Assembly (NCBI RefSeq): GCF_000745835.1 | Contig: NZ_JQKB01000005.1 | Span: 124,001-188,000 of the forward strand | Reading direction: 5' to 3' | Length of the DNA stretch: 64,000 bases | DNA from: Belnapia moabensis DSM 16746 | GTDB taxonomy: Bacteria; Pseudomonadota; Alphaproteobacteria; Acetobacterales; Acetobacteraceae | Program-made: the position numbers and the translations under genes | The notes under the pieces: model-generated | What the model was told of the DNA's origin: nothing | The model's input: only the letters and a program-made list of their open reading frames with translations | Database searches by the model: none | In this document: positions 56,249 to 64,000 of the stretch, in pieces | Layout: every line of letters begins with the position of its first letter | How positions within the stretch are numbered: position 1 is the stretch's first letter

Positions 56249-58326
56249 CCACGGCCAGCCTCGCCGAAGCGCTGTTCCACCCGCGCTCCATCGCCCTGAT
56301 CGGCGCCAGCCCGGACTCGGCCAAGACGAACTCGCGCCCGCAGCGCATCCTCGCCAAGGCGGGCTATGCCGGGCGCATCCTGCCGATCAACCCCTCGCGC
56401 CGCGAGATCGGCGGGCTGCCGGCCTATCCTTCAGTGCGCGACGCGCCGGGGCCGGTCGATCATGCCCTGATCATGCTCCCGGCCGCCGCCGTGCCGGACG
56501 CCATCGAGGATTGCGTCGCTGCCGGCATCCCCGCCGCCACCATCTACAGCGCCGGCTTCGCCGAGATCGGCGAGGAAGGGCGTGCCTTGCAGGACCGCAT
56601 CGTAGGCATCGCGCGGGCGGGCGGGATGCGGCTGGTCGGGCCGAACTGCCTCGGCTTGCTGAATGTCACGGATGCCATTCCCATCACCGTCAACGCGGCG
56701 GTGGAGGCGGAGCCGCTGCTGCCCGGCTGGCTCGGCATGGTCTCGCAGAGCGGCAGCATGATGGGCGCGCTGCTTTCGCGCTGCGCCGCGCGCGGTCTCG
56801 GCTTTTCGAAGCTCGCCTCGGTCGGCAACGAATGCGACCTCGGCGTCGGCGAGATCGCCGAGATCCTGGTCGAGGACGAGGCGACCCGGGCCATCCTCCT
56901 GTTCCTCGAGACCTTCCGCGATGCGGAGGCGCTGGCCCGCGCCGCCCATCGCGCCCATGCGCTCGGCAAGCCTGTCATCGCCTACAAGCTCGGTCGGTCG
57001 GAGCTCGGGCGGCGCATCGCCGTCTCGCATACCGGTGCGATGGTCGGCGGCGATGAGCTGGCGGCAGCCTTCTTCCGCGACCACGGCATCCTCCGCGTCG
57101 AGACGCTGGAGGGGCTGGTCGAGCTGCCGAGGCTTGTGCTCGGCCACAAGCCCGGCACCGGCGCGCGGCGGCGCGTCGCGGCGCTGACCGGCACCGGCGG
57201 CGGGGCGGGGATGATCGTCGACCGGCTCGGCCTGCTCGGCGACGAGGTGCCGGTGCCACCGGAGTCCTTCCGCGCCGCCCTCGCCGCGGAGGGCGTGCCC
57301 GTCTCCGACTCGCCGCTGATCGACCTGCCGATGGGCGGCACCAGGGGCCAGTACCCGGCGGCGCTGCGGGCGCTGCTGCGCTCCGGGCATTGCGATGCGG
57401 TCCTCGCCGTGCTCGGCAGCACCGCGCGGCTGAAGCCGGAGAGCCATGTGGAGGAGTTCATCCTCGCCGCCGGACCGGGGCCGAAGCCGCTCGCTGTCTT
57501 CTGCGCGCCGCAGGCGGATGGCGCGCTGGCCGTGCTCGACCGGGCCGGCATCGCCGGCTTCCGCACGCCCGAGAGCTGCGCCGATGCGCTGCATGCCTTC
57601 CTTGCCTGGCGGGCGCCGCGCTGCCGCCCGCCGGCGCCGGCGCAGTCGGTAAAAGGCCCGCGGGCGGTGCTTGCCGGACGCACCGCCGGGGTGCTGGACG
57701 AGGCGGAATCCTGCACCCTCTTCGCCGCCCTCGGCATTGAAGTGCCGAAGTTGCAATTGCTGCAATCGCCCGGGGAGTTCACCGGCGAGGGCCGCTACGC
57801 CGTGAAGATCCTCTCGCCCGACATCGCCCACAAGACCGATGCCGGCTTGGTTCGTCTGGGTCTCGAGGGTGAAGCGGCGGTGCGCGCGGCAGCGGCCGAG
57901 CTACTGGACCGCGCCCGCGGCCATTTCCCCGCGGCGCGGCTGCGCGGCGTGCTGGCGGCGCCGATGCAGCAGGGCCTCGCCGAGGTCATCCTCGGCTTCC
58001 GCCGCGACCCCGAGGTGGGGCCGGTCGTGGTGCTCGGCATGGGCGGCGTGATGGCGGAGCTGCGCCGCAGCTTCACCCTCCGCCTCGCTCCGGTCACCCC
58101 GGCCGAAGCGCAGGAGATGATCGAGGACCTGACCGAGCTGAAGCCGCTCGCCGGCTGGCGCAACCTGCCGCGTGGCGATCTCGGCGCGCTGGCGCGGGCC
58201 GTCGCCAGCTTCTCCGCGCTCGCCGCGCTGCCCGAGGTGCAGGAGGCGGAGATCAATCCGCTGCTGATACGCGCCGAGACAGAGGGCGGGGTCGTGGCGC
58301 TGGACGGGTTGGTGCGCCTGGGCTGA
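56245..58326 (+). CDS. NDP-forming acyl-CoA synthetase (acetate-CoA ligase family)
   Basis: A 693-residue fused alpha/beta acyl-CoA synthetase (ADP-forming). The N-terminal CoA-binding domain begins [20 protein letters not shown], the phosphorylated histidine is H262 ([12 protein letters not shown]), and the C-terminal ATP-grasp domain contains [39 protein letters not shown] and EAEINPLLI. Proteins of this class in catabolic operons activate aromatic or short-chain acids (pimeloyl-, feruloyl-, citryl-type). Last gene of the five-gene unit; substrate unknown. Confidence 0.93.
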   Translation: MTTASLAEALFHPRSIALIGASPDSAKTNSRPQRILAKAGYAGRILPINPSRREIGGLPAYPSVRDAPGPVDHALIMLPAAAVPDAIEDCVAAGIPAATIYSAGFAEIGEEGRALQDRIVGIARAGGMRLVGPNCLGLLNVTDAIPITVNAAVEAEPLLPGWLGMVSQSGSMMGALLSRCAARGLGFSKLASVGNECDLGVGEIAEILVEDEATRAILLFLETFRDAEALARAAHRAHALGKPVIAYKLGRSELGRRIAVSHTGAMVGGDELAAAFFRDHGILRVETLEGLVELPRLVLGHKPGTGARRRVAALTGTGGGAGMIVDRLGLLGDEVPVPPESFRAALAAEGVPVSDSPLIDLPMGGTRGQYPAALRALLRSGHCDAVLAVLGSTARLKPESHVEEFILAAGPGPKPLAVFCAPQADGALAVLDRAGIAGFRTPESCADALHAFLAWRAPRCRPPAPAQSVKGPRAVLAGRTAGVLDEAESCTLFAALGIEVPKLQLLQSPGEFTGEGRYAVKILSPDIAHKTDAGLVRLGLEGEAAVRAAAAELLDRARGHFPAARLRGVLAAPMQQGLAEVILGFRRDPEVGPVVVLGMGGVMAELRRSFTLRLAPVTPAEAQEMIEDLTELKPLAGWRNLPRGDLGALARAVASFSALAALPEVQEAEINPLLIRAETEGGVVALDGLVRLG

Positions 58327-58405
58327 GCCATCGCGACAACGGCATGCCGTCACTTGGCCCGTAGATGGTTTGATCCACCGCACGGATACGGGAGGATCGA
58401 TCCCA

Positions 58406-58864
58406 ATGACGACCCTGACCATCAACGGCACGGAGCGGCGCTTCGAGGGCGACCCCGACATGCCCCTGCTCTGGTTCCTGCGTGACGAGCTCGGCCTCAC
58501 CGGCACCAAATTCGGCTGCGGCCAGGCGCTCTGCGGCGCCTGCACCGTGCATGTCGACGGCAATGCCGTGCGCGCCTGCCAGACGCCGGTCTCCTCCATC
58601 GACGGCGCCAAGGTGACGACCATCGAGGGACTCTCGCCCGATGGTGAGCACCCGGTCCAGGTTGCATGGCGGACGCTCAACGTGGCGCAATGCGGCTATT
58701 GCCAGACCGGACAGATCATGCAGGCGGCCTCGCTGCTGAAGGACATCCCGGACCCGAGCGACGACGACATCGACACGGCGATGAGCGGCAATCTCTGCCG
58801 CTGCGGCACCTACCCGCGCATCCGCGCGGCGATCAAGCAGGCGGCGAAGGGGGGGCGGCCATGA
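58406..58864 (+). CDS. 2Fe-2S subunit, isoquinoline 1-oxidoreductase alpha-type
   Basis: A 152-residue small subunit with 2Fe-2S ligands C38, C43, C46, C58 and C96, C99, C131, C133. GGAGG at 58391-58395 precedes the ATG at 58406. It overlaps the IorB-type gene by ATGA. Its sequence ([20 protein letters not shown]) is typical of IorA-like subunits that pair with a Tat-exported IorB. It is folded with its cofactor and carried out with the large subunit. Confidence 0.95.
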   Translation: MTTLTINGTERRFEGDPDMPLLWFLRDELGLTGTKFGCGQALCGACTVHVDGNAVRACQTPVSSIDGAKVTTIEGLSPDGEHPVQVAWRTLNVAQCGYCQTGQIMQAASLLKDIPDPSDDDIDTAMSGNLCRCGTYPRIRAAIKQAAKGGRP

Positions 58865-61128
58865 TCGTCAATCTCAGCCGGCGCGGCCTTCTGGGCGGGC
58901 TCGCCGCCGGCGGCCTCGTCCTTGGTATCGGCCTGCCACGCTCCGAGGCGCAACAGGCGGGCTTCGGTGCCGACGGCATGCCGAATGGCTGGCGTGACGA
59001 CCCGCGCCTCTTCATTGCCGTCGCCGAGGACGGCATCGTCACCGTCACCTGCCACCGGCAGGAGATGGGGCAGGGGGTGCGGACCTCCATCCCCATGGTC
59101 GTCGCCGAGGAGCTGGAGGCCGACTGGTCGAAGGTCCGCGTCACCCAGGCGGATGGCGACGAGGGCCGGTTCGGCAATCAAGACACCGACGGCTCACGCA
59201 GCCTGCGGCACTTCTTCATGCCCATGCGCCGGGCCGGTGCCGCGGCGCGGACGATGCTGGAGGCGGCGGCGGCAAAGCAATGGGGCGTGCCCGTTGGCGA
59301 GGTTCGGGCGGCGAACCATCAGGTGCTGCACGAGAAGTCCGGCCGCTCGCTCGGATACGGCGCGCTGACGAAGGCGGCGGCCGACATGCCGGTGCCGGAC
59401 CGCGCGACCGTCCGGCTGAAGGACCCGGCCAATTTCCGCCTGATCGGCAAGGAAGGCACGGAGCTTCTCGACAACCGCGACATCACCACCGGAAAGGCCA
59501 TCTACGGCATCGATGCGCGGGCGGAAGGCATGCTCTACGCCGTCGTCGCCCGCCCGCCGGTCTTCGGCGGCAAGGTGACCTCCTTCGACGCGGCCGAGAC
59601 CATGAAAGTGCCGGGCGTCGTCAAGGTTGTGGCCATCGACCCGCCGGCGATCCCCTCGGAGTTCCAGCCGCTCGGCGGCATCGCCGTCATCGCCCGCAAC
59701 ACCTGGGCGGCAATGCAGGGACGCGACAAGCTGAAGATCGCCTGGGATGACGGGCCGCATGCCGTCTATTCCTCCGACACCTACCGCGCTCAGCTGCAGG
59801 AGGCGGCGCGCAAGCCGGGCAAGGTCGTCCGCACCGCCGGCGACGTGGACCGCGCGATGGCCGGCGCGGCGAAGCGCGTCGAGGCGGAATACTACATCCC
59901 TCACCTCGCCCAGACGCCGCTGGAGCCGCCCGCCGCCCTGGTGCGCATTGTCGACGGACGCTGCGAGGCCTGGGCCTGCACCCAGGCGCCGCAGGCGACG
60001 CGGACACGCCTCGCCGAGCGGCTGAAGATGCCGGAGGACAAGGTCACGGTGCATGTGACGCTGCTCGGCGGCGGCTTCGGGCGGAAGTCGAAGCCCGACT
60101 TCGTGCTTGAGGCGGGGCTGTGCAGCCAGGCCATGGACGGCGCCCCGGTCAAGCTGACATGGACCCGCGAGGACGACCTGCATCACGGCTACTACCACAC
60201 GGTCTCGGTTGAGCGGATCGAGGCGGGGCTGGATGCCGCCGGCAAGCCGGTCGCCTGGCTGCATCGGAGCGTGGCGCCGACCATCGGCTCCATCTTCGCG
60301 CCCGACCCGAAGCATGAGCTGCCGCTCGAACTCGGCATGGGGCTGGTCAACACGCCTTTCCTCCTCCCCAACATCCGGATCGAGAACCCCGAGGCGCAGG
60401 CGCATGCGCGGATCGGCTGGTTCCGATCCGTTTCCAACATCCCGCATGCCTTCGCCATCCAGTCCTTCGTCGCCGAGCTGGCGCATGCCGCGGGCAAGGA
60501 TCCAAAGGACTACCTGCTGGAACTGATCGGCGCACCACGCGTCGTCGACCCGACCACGCTCGGCGATGTCTGGAACCATGGCGAGGACCCGAAGCGCTAC
60601 CCGATCGACACCGGCCGTCTGCGCCGGGTGATCGAGACGGCAGCCGAGGGCATTGGCTGGGGCAGGGCGATGCCGCAAGGCAGCGGCCTCGGCATCGCCG
60701 GGCATTACAGCTTCGTCTCCTATGTTGCCGCCGCTGTCGAGGTGAAGCTCGGCAGCCGGGGCGAGCTGAGCTTCCCACGGGTTGACATCGCCATCGATTG
60801 CGGGCCGCAGGTGAACCCGGAGCGCATCCGCTCGCAGATGGAAGGCGCCGTCGTCATGGGTACCGGCCTCGCTCTCTCGGCCGAGGTCAGCTTCAAGGAC
60901 GGGCGTGTGCAGCAGAACAATTTCGACGCCTATGAGCTGACGCGCATCGACAGCGCGCCGCGCGAGATCCATGTCCATCTGCTGCCCTCGCGCGACTACA
61001 ACCAGCCGCTCGGCGGCGTCGGCGAGCCGGGGGTGCCGCCGGTTGCGCCGGCCATCGCCAATGCCGTCTTCGCCGCTTCGGGCAAGCGGATACGACAGCT
61101 GCCGATCCGGGATCAGGTGACGACATGA
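58861..61128 (+). CDS. Molybdopterin subunit, isoquinoline 1-oxidoreductase beta-type (IorB-like), Tat-exported
   Basis: A 755-residue catalytic subunit with a twin-arginine signal ([20 protein letters not shown]) and the periplasmic-enzyme pattern [79 protein letters not shown] and [18 protein letters not shown] with the catalytic glutamate. Such enzymes oxidise aldehydes or N-heterocycles in the periplasm and donate electrons to a cytochrome c. None is encoded next to it; the nearest in the window is the pqq-linked cytochrome at 15555. A small exported protein follows. Confidence 0.95.
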   Translation: MIVNLSRRGLLGGLAAGGLVLGIGLPRSEAQQAGFGADGMPNGWRDDPRLFIAVAEDGIVTVTCHRQEMGQGVRTSIPMVVAEELEADWSKVRVTQADGDEGRFGNQDTDGSRSLRHFFMPMRRAGAAARTMLEAAAAKQWGVPVGEVRAANHQVLHEKSGRSLGYGALTKAAADMPVPDRATVRLKDPANFRLIGKEGTELLDNRDITTGKAIYGIDARAEGMLYAVVARPPVFGGKVTSFDAAETMKVPGVVKVVAIDPPAIPSEFQPLGGIAVIARNTWAAMQGRDKLKIAWDDGPHAVYSSDTYRAQLQEAARKPGKVVRTAGDVDRAMAGAAKRVEAEYYIPHLAQTPLEPPAALVRIVDGRCEAWACTQAPQATRTRLAERLKMPEDKVTVHVTLLGGGFGRKSKPDFVLEAGLCSQAMDGAPVKLTWTREDDLHHGYYHTVSVERIEAGLDAAGKPVAWLHRSVAPTIGSIFAPDPKHELPLELGMGLVNTPFLLPNIRIENPEAQAHARIGWFRSVSNIPHAFAIQSFVAELAHAAGKDPKDYLLELIGAPRVVDPTTLGDVWNHGEDPKRYPIDTGRLRRVIETAAEGIGWGRAMPQGSGLGIAGHYSFVSYVAAAVEVKLGSRGELSFPRVDIAIDCGPQVNPERIRSQMEGAVVMGTGLALSAEVSFKDGRVQQNNFDAYELTRIDSAPREIHVHLLPSRDYNQPLGGVGEPGVPPVAPAIANAVFAASGKRIRQLPIRDQVTT

Positions 61129-61523
61129 GGCCGGTACTGACCTTTCTTGGCCTGGCGATGCTCGCCGGGCCGGCCCTCGCCTCGCCCTGCACGGACCAGA
61201 TCGCGGCGCTGGAGCGGCAGGTTTCCGGCGCCGGGGCTGAGGCGGCCGCCGCCTCCTCGGGTGGGCAGGGCGTCGCCGCAGCCCGCGAGAGCCAGGCGGT
61301 GCAGCCGCCCCCGGCGAACCAGCCCGCGCCGCCGAGCGGACCTTTCCAGTCTGCGCCGCGAGAAGCTCAGGCGACGCAACGCGCCGCCGAGGCCGGCGCA
61401 GGCGGCGATGGCGTGGTGCAGGCCAGGGCGAAGCTCAACGAGGCCCGCGACCAGGCCGGGCGCGGCGACGAGGCCGGCTGCCTCGCCAGCCTCGCCGAGG
61501 CGCGGCGGCAGGTGAATCGCTAG
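61125..61523 (+). CDS. Small exported protein of unknown function
   Basis: A 132-residue protein with a signal peptide ([19 protein letters not shown]) and two cysteines (residue 22 and near 120) in an otherwise Ala/Gly/Pro/Gln-rich, probably disordered chain whose C-terminal 35 residues are helical (QARAKLNEARDQAGRGDEAG). It overlaps the IorB-type gene stop (ATGA), so it is co-translated with a periplasmic enzyme and may be its accessory. No family recognised. Confidence 0.75.
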   Translation: MRPVLTFLGLAMLAGPALASPCTDQIAALERQVSGAGAEAAAASSGGQGVAAARESQAVQPPPANQPAPPSGPFQSAPREAQATQRAAEAGAGGDGVVQARAKLNEARDQAGRGDEAGCLASLAEARRQVNR

Positions 61524-61646
61524 AGCAGCGGGCAGGGCAACCTCGACCGGAAAGGAAGCGGCTCCACCGGCCCCATCGACAGCGGCTGACGGCGACGTGA
61601 CGCCCGGGCGCTGGCCCGCCGTGGCCATGCTCGTTAGTTTGCCCGC

Positions 61647-61895
61647 ATGGCCTCCTCCCCTCCCGAACGACCCGATCCGACCTCCGAGGACAAGGTGGTG
61701 TCCGCAGCCACCCGTCGCGCGGAGATGCAACGAACGCGCTTCCGCGTCGCCGAGCAGCGCGCCCGCAGCGAGCAGGCTGGCGGCAAGCCGAGCGAGGACG
61801 AAGCGGCTCGCATGTTGGCCGAATTCTACGCCCGTGGCGGCCAGGTCACGGTGGTGCCGCCAGCGGAGGAAAGCGAGACCGAACTGAAGCGCTGA
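61647..61895 (+). CDS. Small charged hypothetical protein
   Basis: An 82-residue, highly charged, helical protein (RRAEMQRTRFRVAEQRARSE, then SEDEAARMLAEFYARGG). No signal peptide or membrane segment. Alphaproteobacteria often encode similar short Arg/Glu-rich proteins, but I cannot assign a family. It stands 123 bp after the exported protein gene; the intervening bases show no clear signal. Confidence 0.55.
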   Translation: MASSPPERPDPTSEDKVVSAATRRAEMQRTRFRVAEQRARSEQAGGKPSEDEAARMLAEFYARGGQVTVVPPAEESETELKR

Positions 61896-61975
61896 GTCGC
61901 CACGGCCCACTGTTGCTGCCGCCTAAAGTCGTCCTTGTCGCAGGTCGGTAGGCCGCTCGCCGGTTGCAGCAGGCC

Positions 61976-62037
61976 GCGGGCGACGAGGATCGGGAGCGGC
62001 TTTGCTCCACCGCGACGATCCGGCCGGCGTCGCCCGC
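61976..62037. other. Three-tier nested hairpin between convergent genes
   Basis: Outer arms GCGGGCGACG / CGTCGCCCGC (10 bp), middle arms GGATCG / CGATCC (6 bp) and inner arms GGAGC / GCTCC (5 bp) with loop GGCTTT nest in order. It lies 8 bp beyond the queC stop, in the 150-bp gene-free stretch 61896-62045. Probably a bidirectional terminator or a small structured element; no known RNA family is recognised. Confidence 0.5.
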
Positions 62038-62045
62038 TGCCCCGG

Positions 62046-62753
62046 TCAGCCCGTCGTAAGCCGCCAGCGCTCCCAGCCATTGCGCCGCAGCTCACAGGCC
62101 GGGCAGCTGCCGCAGCCATAGCCCCAGTCGTGCAGCTTGCTGCGGTCGCCGAGATAGCAGCTATGCGTATCCTCGCGGATCGCCTCGACCAGCGCCGCGC
62201 CGCCGAGCCGCGCCGCCAGCCCCCATGTCGCCGCCTTGTCGCGCCACATCAGCGGCGTGTGCAGCACGAATCGCCGCTCCATGCCGAGATTGATCGCCAC
62301 CTGAAGCGCCTTCAGCGTGTCGTCGCGACAATCCGGGTAGCCGGAGTAGTCCGTCTCGCACATGCCGGCGACCAGGTGCTTCAGCCCGCGCCGATAGGCG
62401 AGCGCCGCGGCGAAGGTGAGGAAGAGAAGGTTGCGGCCGGGGACGAAGGTGTTCGGCAGCCCATCCGCCTGCATGGCGATCTCGGTATCCCGCGTCAGCG
62501 CGGTGTCAGAGACGGCGCGCAGCGCGTCGAGCGCCAGCAGATGGTCCTCGCCGAGCCTCGCCGCCCGGCCCGCATTCTCGCGCAGCAAGCGGACGCGGAA
62601 TCCCTCCCGCACCTCCAGCTCCACCCGGTGCCGCTGCCCATAGTCGAAGCCGATGGTCTCGACATGGGCGAAGCGCTCCAGCGCCCAGGCGAGGCAGGTG
62701 GCGCTGTCCTGCCCGCCACTGAACAGGACGAGCGCCGCATCCTCCCGCATCAT
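62046..62753 (-). CDS. queC: QueC, 7-cyano-7-deazaguanine (preQ0) synthase
   Basis: A 235-residue ATP-dependent enzyme turning 7-carboxy-7-deazaguanine and ammonia into preQ0. The PP-loop is [15 protein letters not shown] (residues 11-25), and the zinc ligands are C199, C214, C217 and C220 (CGSCPAC). PGRNLLFLT is also diagnostic. The ATG overlaps the queG stop (ATGA). Third gene of a queF-queG-queC order for tRNA queuosine modification. Confidence 0.97.
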   Translation of the reverse strand: MMREDAALVLFSGGQDSATCLAWALERFAHVETIGFDYGQRHRVELEVREGFRVRLLRENAGRAARLGEDHLLALDALRAVSDTALTRDTEIAMQADGLPNTFVPGRNLLFLTFAAALAYRRGLKHLVAGMCETDYSGYPDCRDDTLKALQVAINLGMERRFVLHTPLMWRDKAATWGLAARLGGAALVEAIREDTHSCYLGDRSKLHDWGYGCGSCPACELRRNGWERWRLTTG

Positions 62754-63781
62754 GCCGCCTCCAATCGCGTGGCCGCCCAGCGCGCCGCCTCCGCCACCAC
62801 CGGGTCGGCATCTTCGGTGAGAGCCTGGGCCGTCGCGCGCAAGCCAGGCTCGCCGGAATTGCCGATCGCCACAAGCACGTTGCGAACGAAACGGTCCCGC
62901 CCGATGCGCTTCACCGGGCTCGCGGTGAAGAGCGCGCGGAAGCCGGCATCGTCCAGCATCGCCAGCTCGGCCAGGCGCGGCGCATCGAGCGAGGCGCGCG
63001 GGGCGAAGGCCGGCTCGCTATGGGCGCGGGCGAATTTGTTCCAGGGACAAACGGCGAGGCAGTCGTCGCAGCCGTAGATGCGGTTGCCCATTGGCGCGCG
63101 ATGCTCCTCAGGGATCGGCCCGCGATGCTCGATGGTGAGGTAGCTGATGCAGCGCCGCGCATCGAGCCGCCGCGGGGCAGGGAAGGCGCGGGTCGGGCAG
63201 ATTTCGAGGCAGGCGCTGCAACTCCCGCAGCGATCCTGTCCGGGCGGATCGGGCGGCAGGTCGAGCGTCGTGTAGATCTCGCCGAGGAAAAGCCAGGAGC
63301 CGTGCTGCCGGCTCACAAGGTTGGTGTGCTTGCCCTGCCAGCCGAGCCCGGCCTGCTGCGCCAGCGGCTTCTCCATCACCGGCGCGGTGTCGACGAAGAC
63401 CTTCACCAGCGCCTCCGGCCAGCGCGCCACCATCCAGCGGGCGAGGGCCTTGAGGCGGGACTTCACTACGTCATGGTAGTCGCGGTTCTGCGCGTAGACG
63501 CTGATGGCGCCACGGTCGCGCCGTGCGAGCACCGCCAGCGGGTCCTCCGCCGGCGCATAGCTCATGCCGAGCGAGACGACGCTCACCGCCTCGGGCCAGA
63601 GCGCGCGCGGATGCGCCCGTTGTTCAGCGCGCGCCTCCATCCAGCCCATCGTGCCGTGCATGCCCTCGGTGAGGAAGCGGTTCAGCCGAGCGCGGGCCTC
63701 CTCCGGCAGGGTGGCGGTGGTGACGCCCAGGGCGTCGAAGCCGAGGCGCCCGGCCTCGGCGCGGATCAGATCGATGGTCAC
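62750..63781 (-). CDS. queG: QueG, epoxyqueuosine reductase
   Basis: A 343-residue cobalamin- and iron-sulfur-dependent enzyme that reduces epoxyqueuosine in tRNA to queuosine. It shows [53 protein letters not shown] and two 4Fe-4S sets ([16 protein letters not shown] and [14 protein letters not shown], with the extra RRCISY cysteine). The C-terminal ~60 residues form the HEAT-like region. I chose the GTG at 63781 (followed by [14 protein letters not shown]) because the frame upstream is non-coding and overlaps queF. Confidence 0.96.
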   Translation of the reverse strand: MTIDLIRAEAGRLGFDALGVTTATLPEEARARLNRFLTEGMHGTMGWMEARAEQRAHPRALWPEAVSVVSLGMSYAPAEDPLAVLARRDRGAISVYAQNRDYHDVVKSRLKALARWMVARWPEALVKVFVDTAPVMEKPLAQQAGLGWQGKHTNLVSRQHGSWLFLGEIYTTLDLPPDPPGQDRCGSCSACLEICPTRAFPAPRRLDARRCISYLTIEHRGPIPEEHRAPMGNRIYGCDDCLAVCPWNKFARAHSEPAFAPRASLDAPRLAELAMLDDAGFRALFTASPVKRIGRDRFVRNVLVAIGNSGEPGLRATAQALTEDADPVVAEAARWAATRLEAA

Positions 63782-63827
63782 GCCGCGCTTCCCCTTCCTG
63801 CGCGCCGAGGAAATTCGCGGCGGAACT

Positions 63828-64000
63828 TCAGCCCCGCCCCCGATACCCCGGCACGCCCTGGTCCGGCACCCAGACGCCCTCCGGCGCCGGCCCCGTCGCG
63901 TAGAAGACATCGATCGGGATGCCGCCGCGCGGATACCAGTAGCCGCCGATGCGCAGCCATTCCGGCTCCAGCTCCTCAACCAGCCGCCGGGCGATGGCGA
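63828..64000 (-). CDS. queF: QueF, preQ1 synthase (NADPH-dependent 7-cyano-7-deazaguanine reductase), C-terminal end only
   Basis: The last 57 residues of an open frame running in from the right edge. It reads [20 protein letters not shown], then [20 protein letters not shown] and [15 protein letters not shown], the C-terminus of the short alphaproteobacterial QueF type. It would be the first of the queuosine genes in this order and is followed 46 bp downstream by queG. The catalytic cysteine and aspartate lie outside the window. Confidence 0.88.
   Translation of the reverse strand, partial: AIARRLVEELEPEWLRIGGYWYPRGGIPIDVFYATGPAPEGVWVPDQGVPGYRGRG

Overview
The window is about 70% GC, packed with genes joined by ATGA, GTGA or TGATG overlaps, and carries a PQQ biosynthesis cluster, several orphan tricarboxylate-type (Bug) solute receptors, three molybdenum hydroxylases, a LIV-type ABC importer and an asd gene. 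This content and codon use point to an alphaproteobacterium of the Acetobacteraceae, of Roseomonas type; the genus is an inference. I see no tRNA, rRNA, insertion sequence, prophage or CRISPR array.

Left part (1-13.8 kb): a minus-strand unit of 2-hydroxyacid dehydrogenase, hydantoinase, a small unknown protein and a CobW GTPase cut by the window edge; a TauE/SafE permease; a minus-strand pair of a PrpF-like isomerase and a CoxL-like molybdenum hydroxylase without partner subunits; a plus-strand acyl-CoA dehydrogenase pair with an enoyl-CoA hydratase; a phasin; an 18-cysteine copper-binding helical bundle protein; a DUF6496 protein; a Ddn-type oxidoreductase; and asd. 13.9-18.9 kb: pqqA, a strong hairpin, a PQQ-type sugar dehydrogenase with a cytochrome c, then pqqBCDE. 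19-20.3 kb: a truncated CDF transporter divergent from a MerR regulator, with a textbook MerR promoter.

20.3-34.4 kb looks like one catabolic regulon for anthranilate (2-aminobenzoate) through CoA thioesters. A minus-strand operon has SDR, MarR, enoyl-CoA hydratase, 2-aminobenzoate-CoA ligase and RidA. A divergent plus-strand unit has a fused monooxygenase/Old-Yellow-Enzyme reductase, a second flavin monooxygenase and a hydratase. A six-gene LIV-type ABC transporter/cupin operon follows. A shared palindrome-like motif lies before both divergent operons and before the transporter operon.

34.5-39.6 kb holds a DUF2382 stress-protein pair, a kynurenine-formamidase-like hydrolase, an Asp/Glu racemase family protein, a Bug receptor and a GntR/FCD regulator. 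At 39.6-40.1 kb there is a decayed chemotaxis-receptor remnant, and the strand composition switches there from C-rich to G-rich on the plus strand.

Right part (40.1-64 kb): AsmA, PsiF, an AtzG/amidase pair, a type-I-secreted SGNH esterase-like protein with two carbohydrate-binding modules, a TPP enzyme, a three-gene ATP-grasp/alpha-E/Anbu proteasome-like system, a five-gene catabolic unit (Bug receptor, two-subunit molybdenum hydroxylase, dihydroxyphthalate-decarboxylase-like protein, NDP-forming acyl-CoA synthetase), an IorAB-type molybdenum hydroxylase, and the queuosine genes queF (partial), queG and queC. The most system-like candidates are the Anbu operon (48.5-51.8 kb), the anthranilate regulon, and the unassigned catabolic unit at 51.8-58.3 kb.
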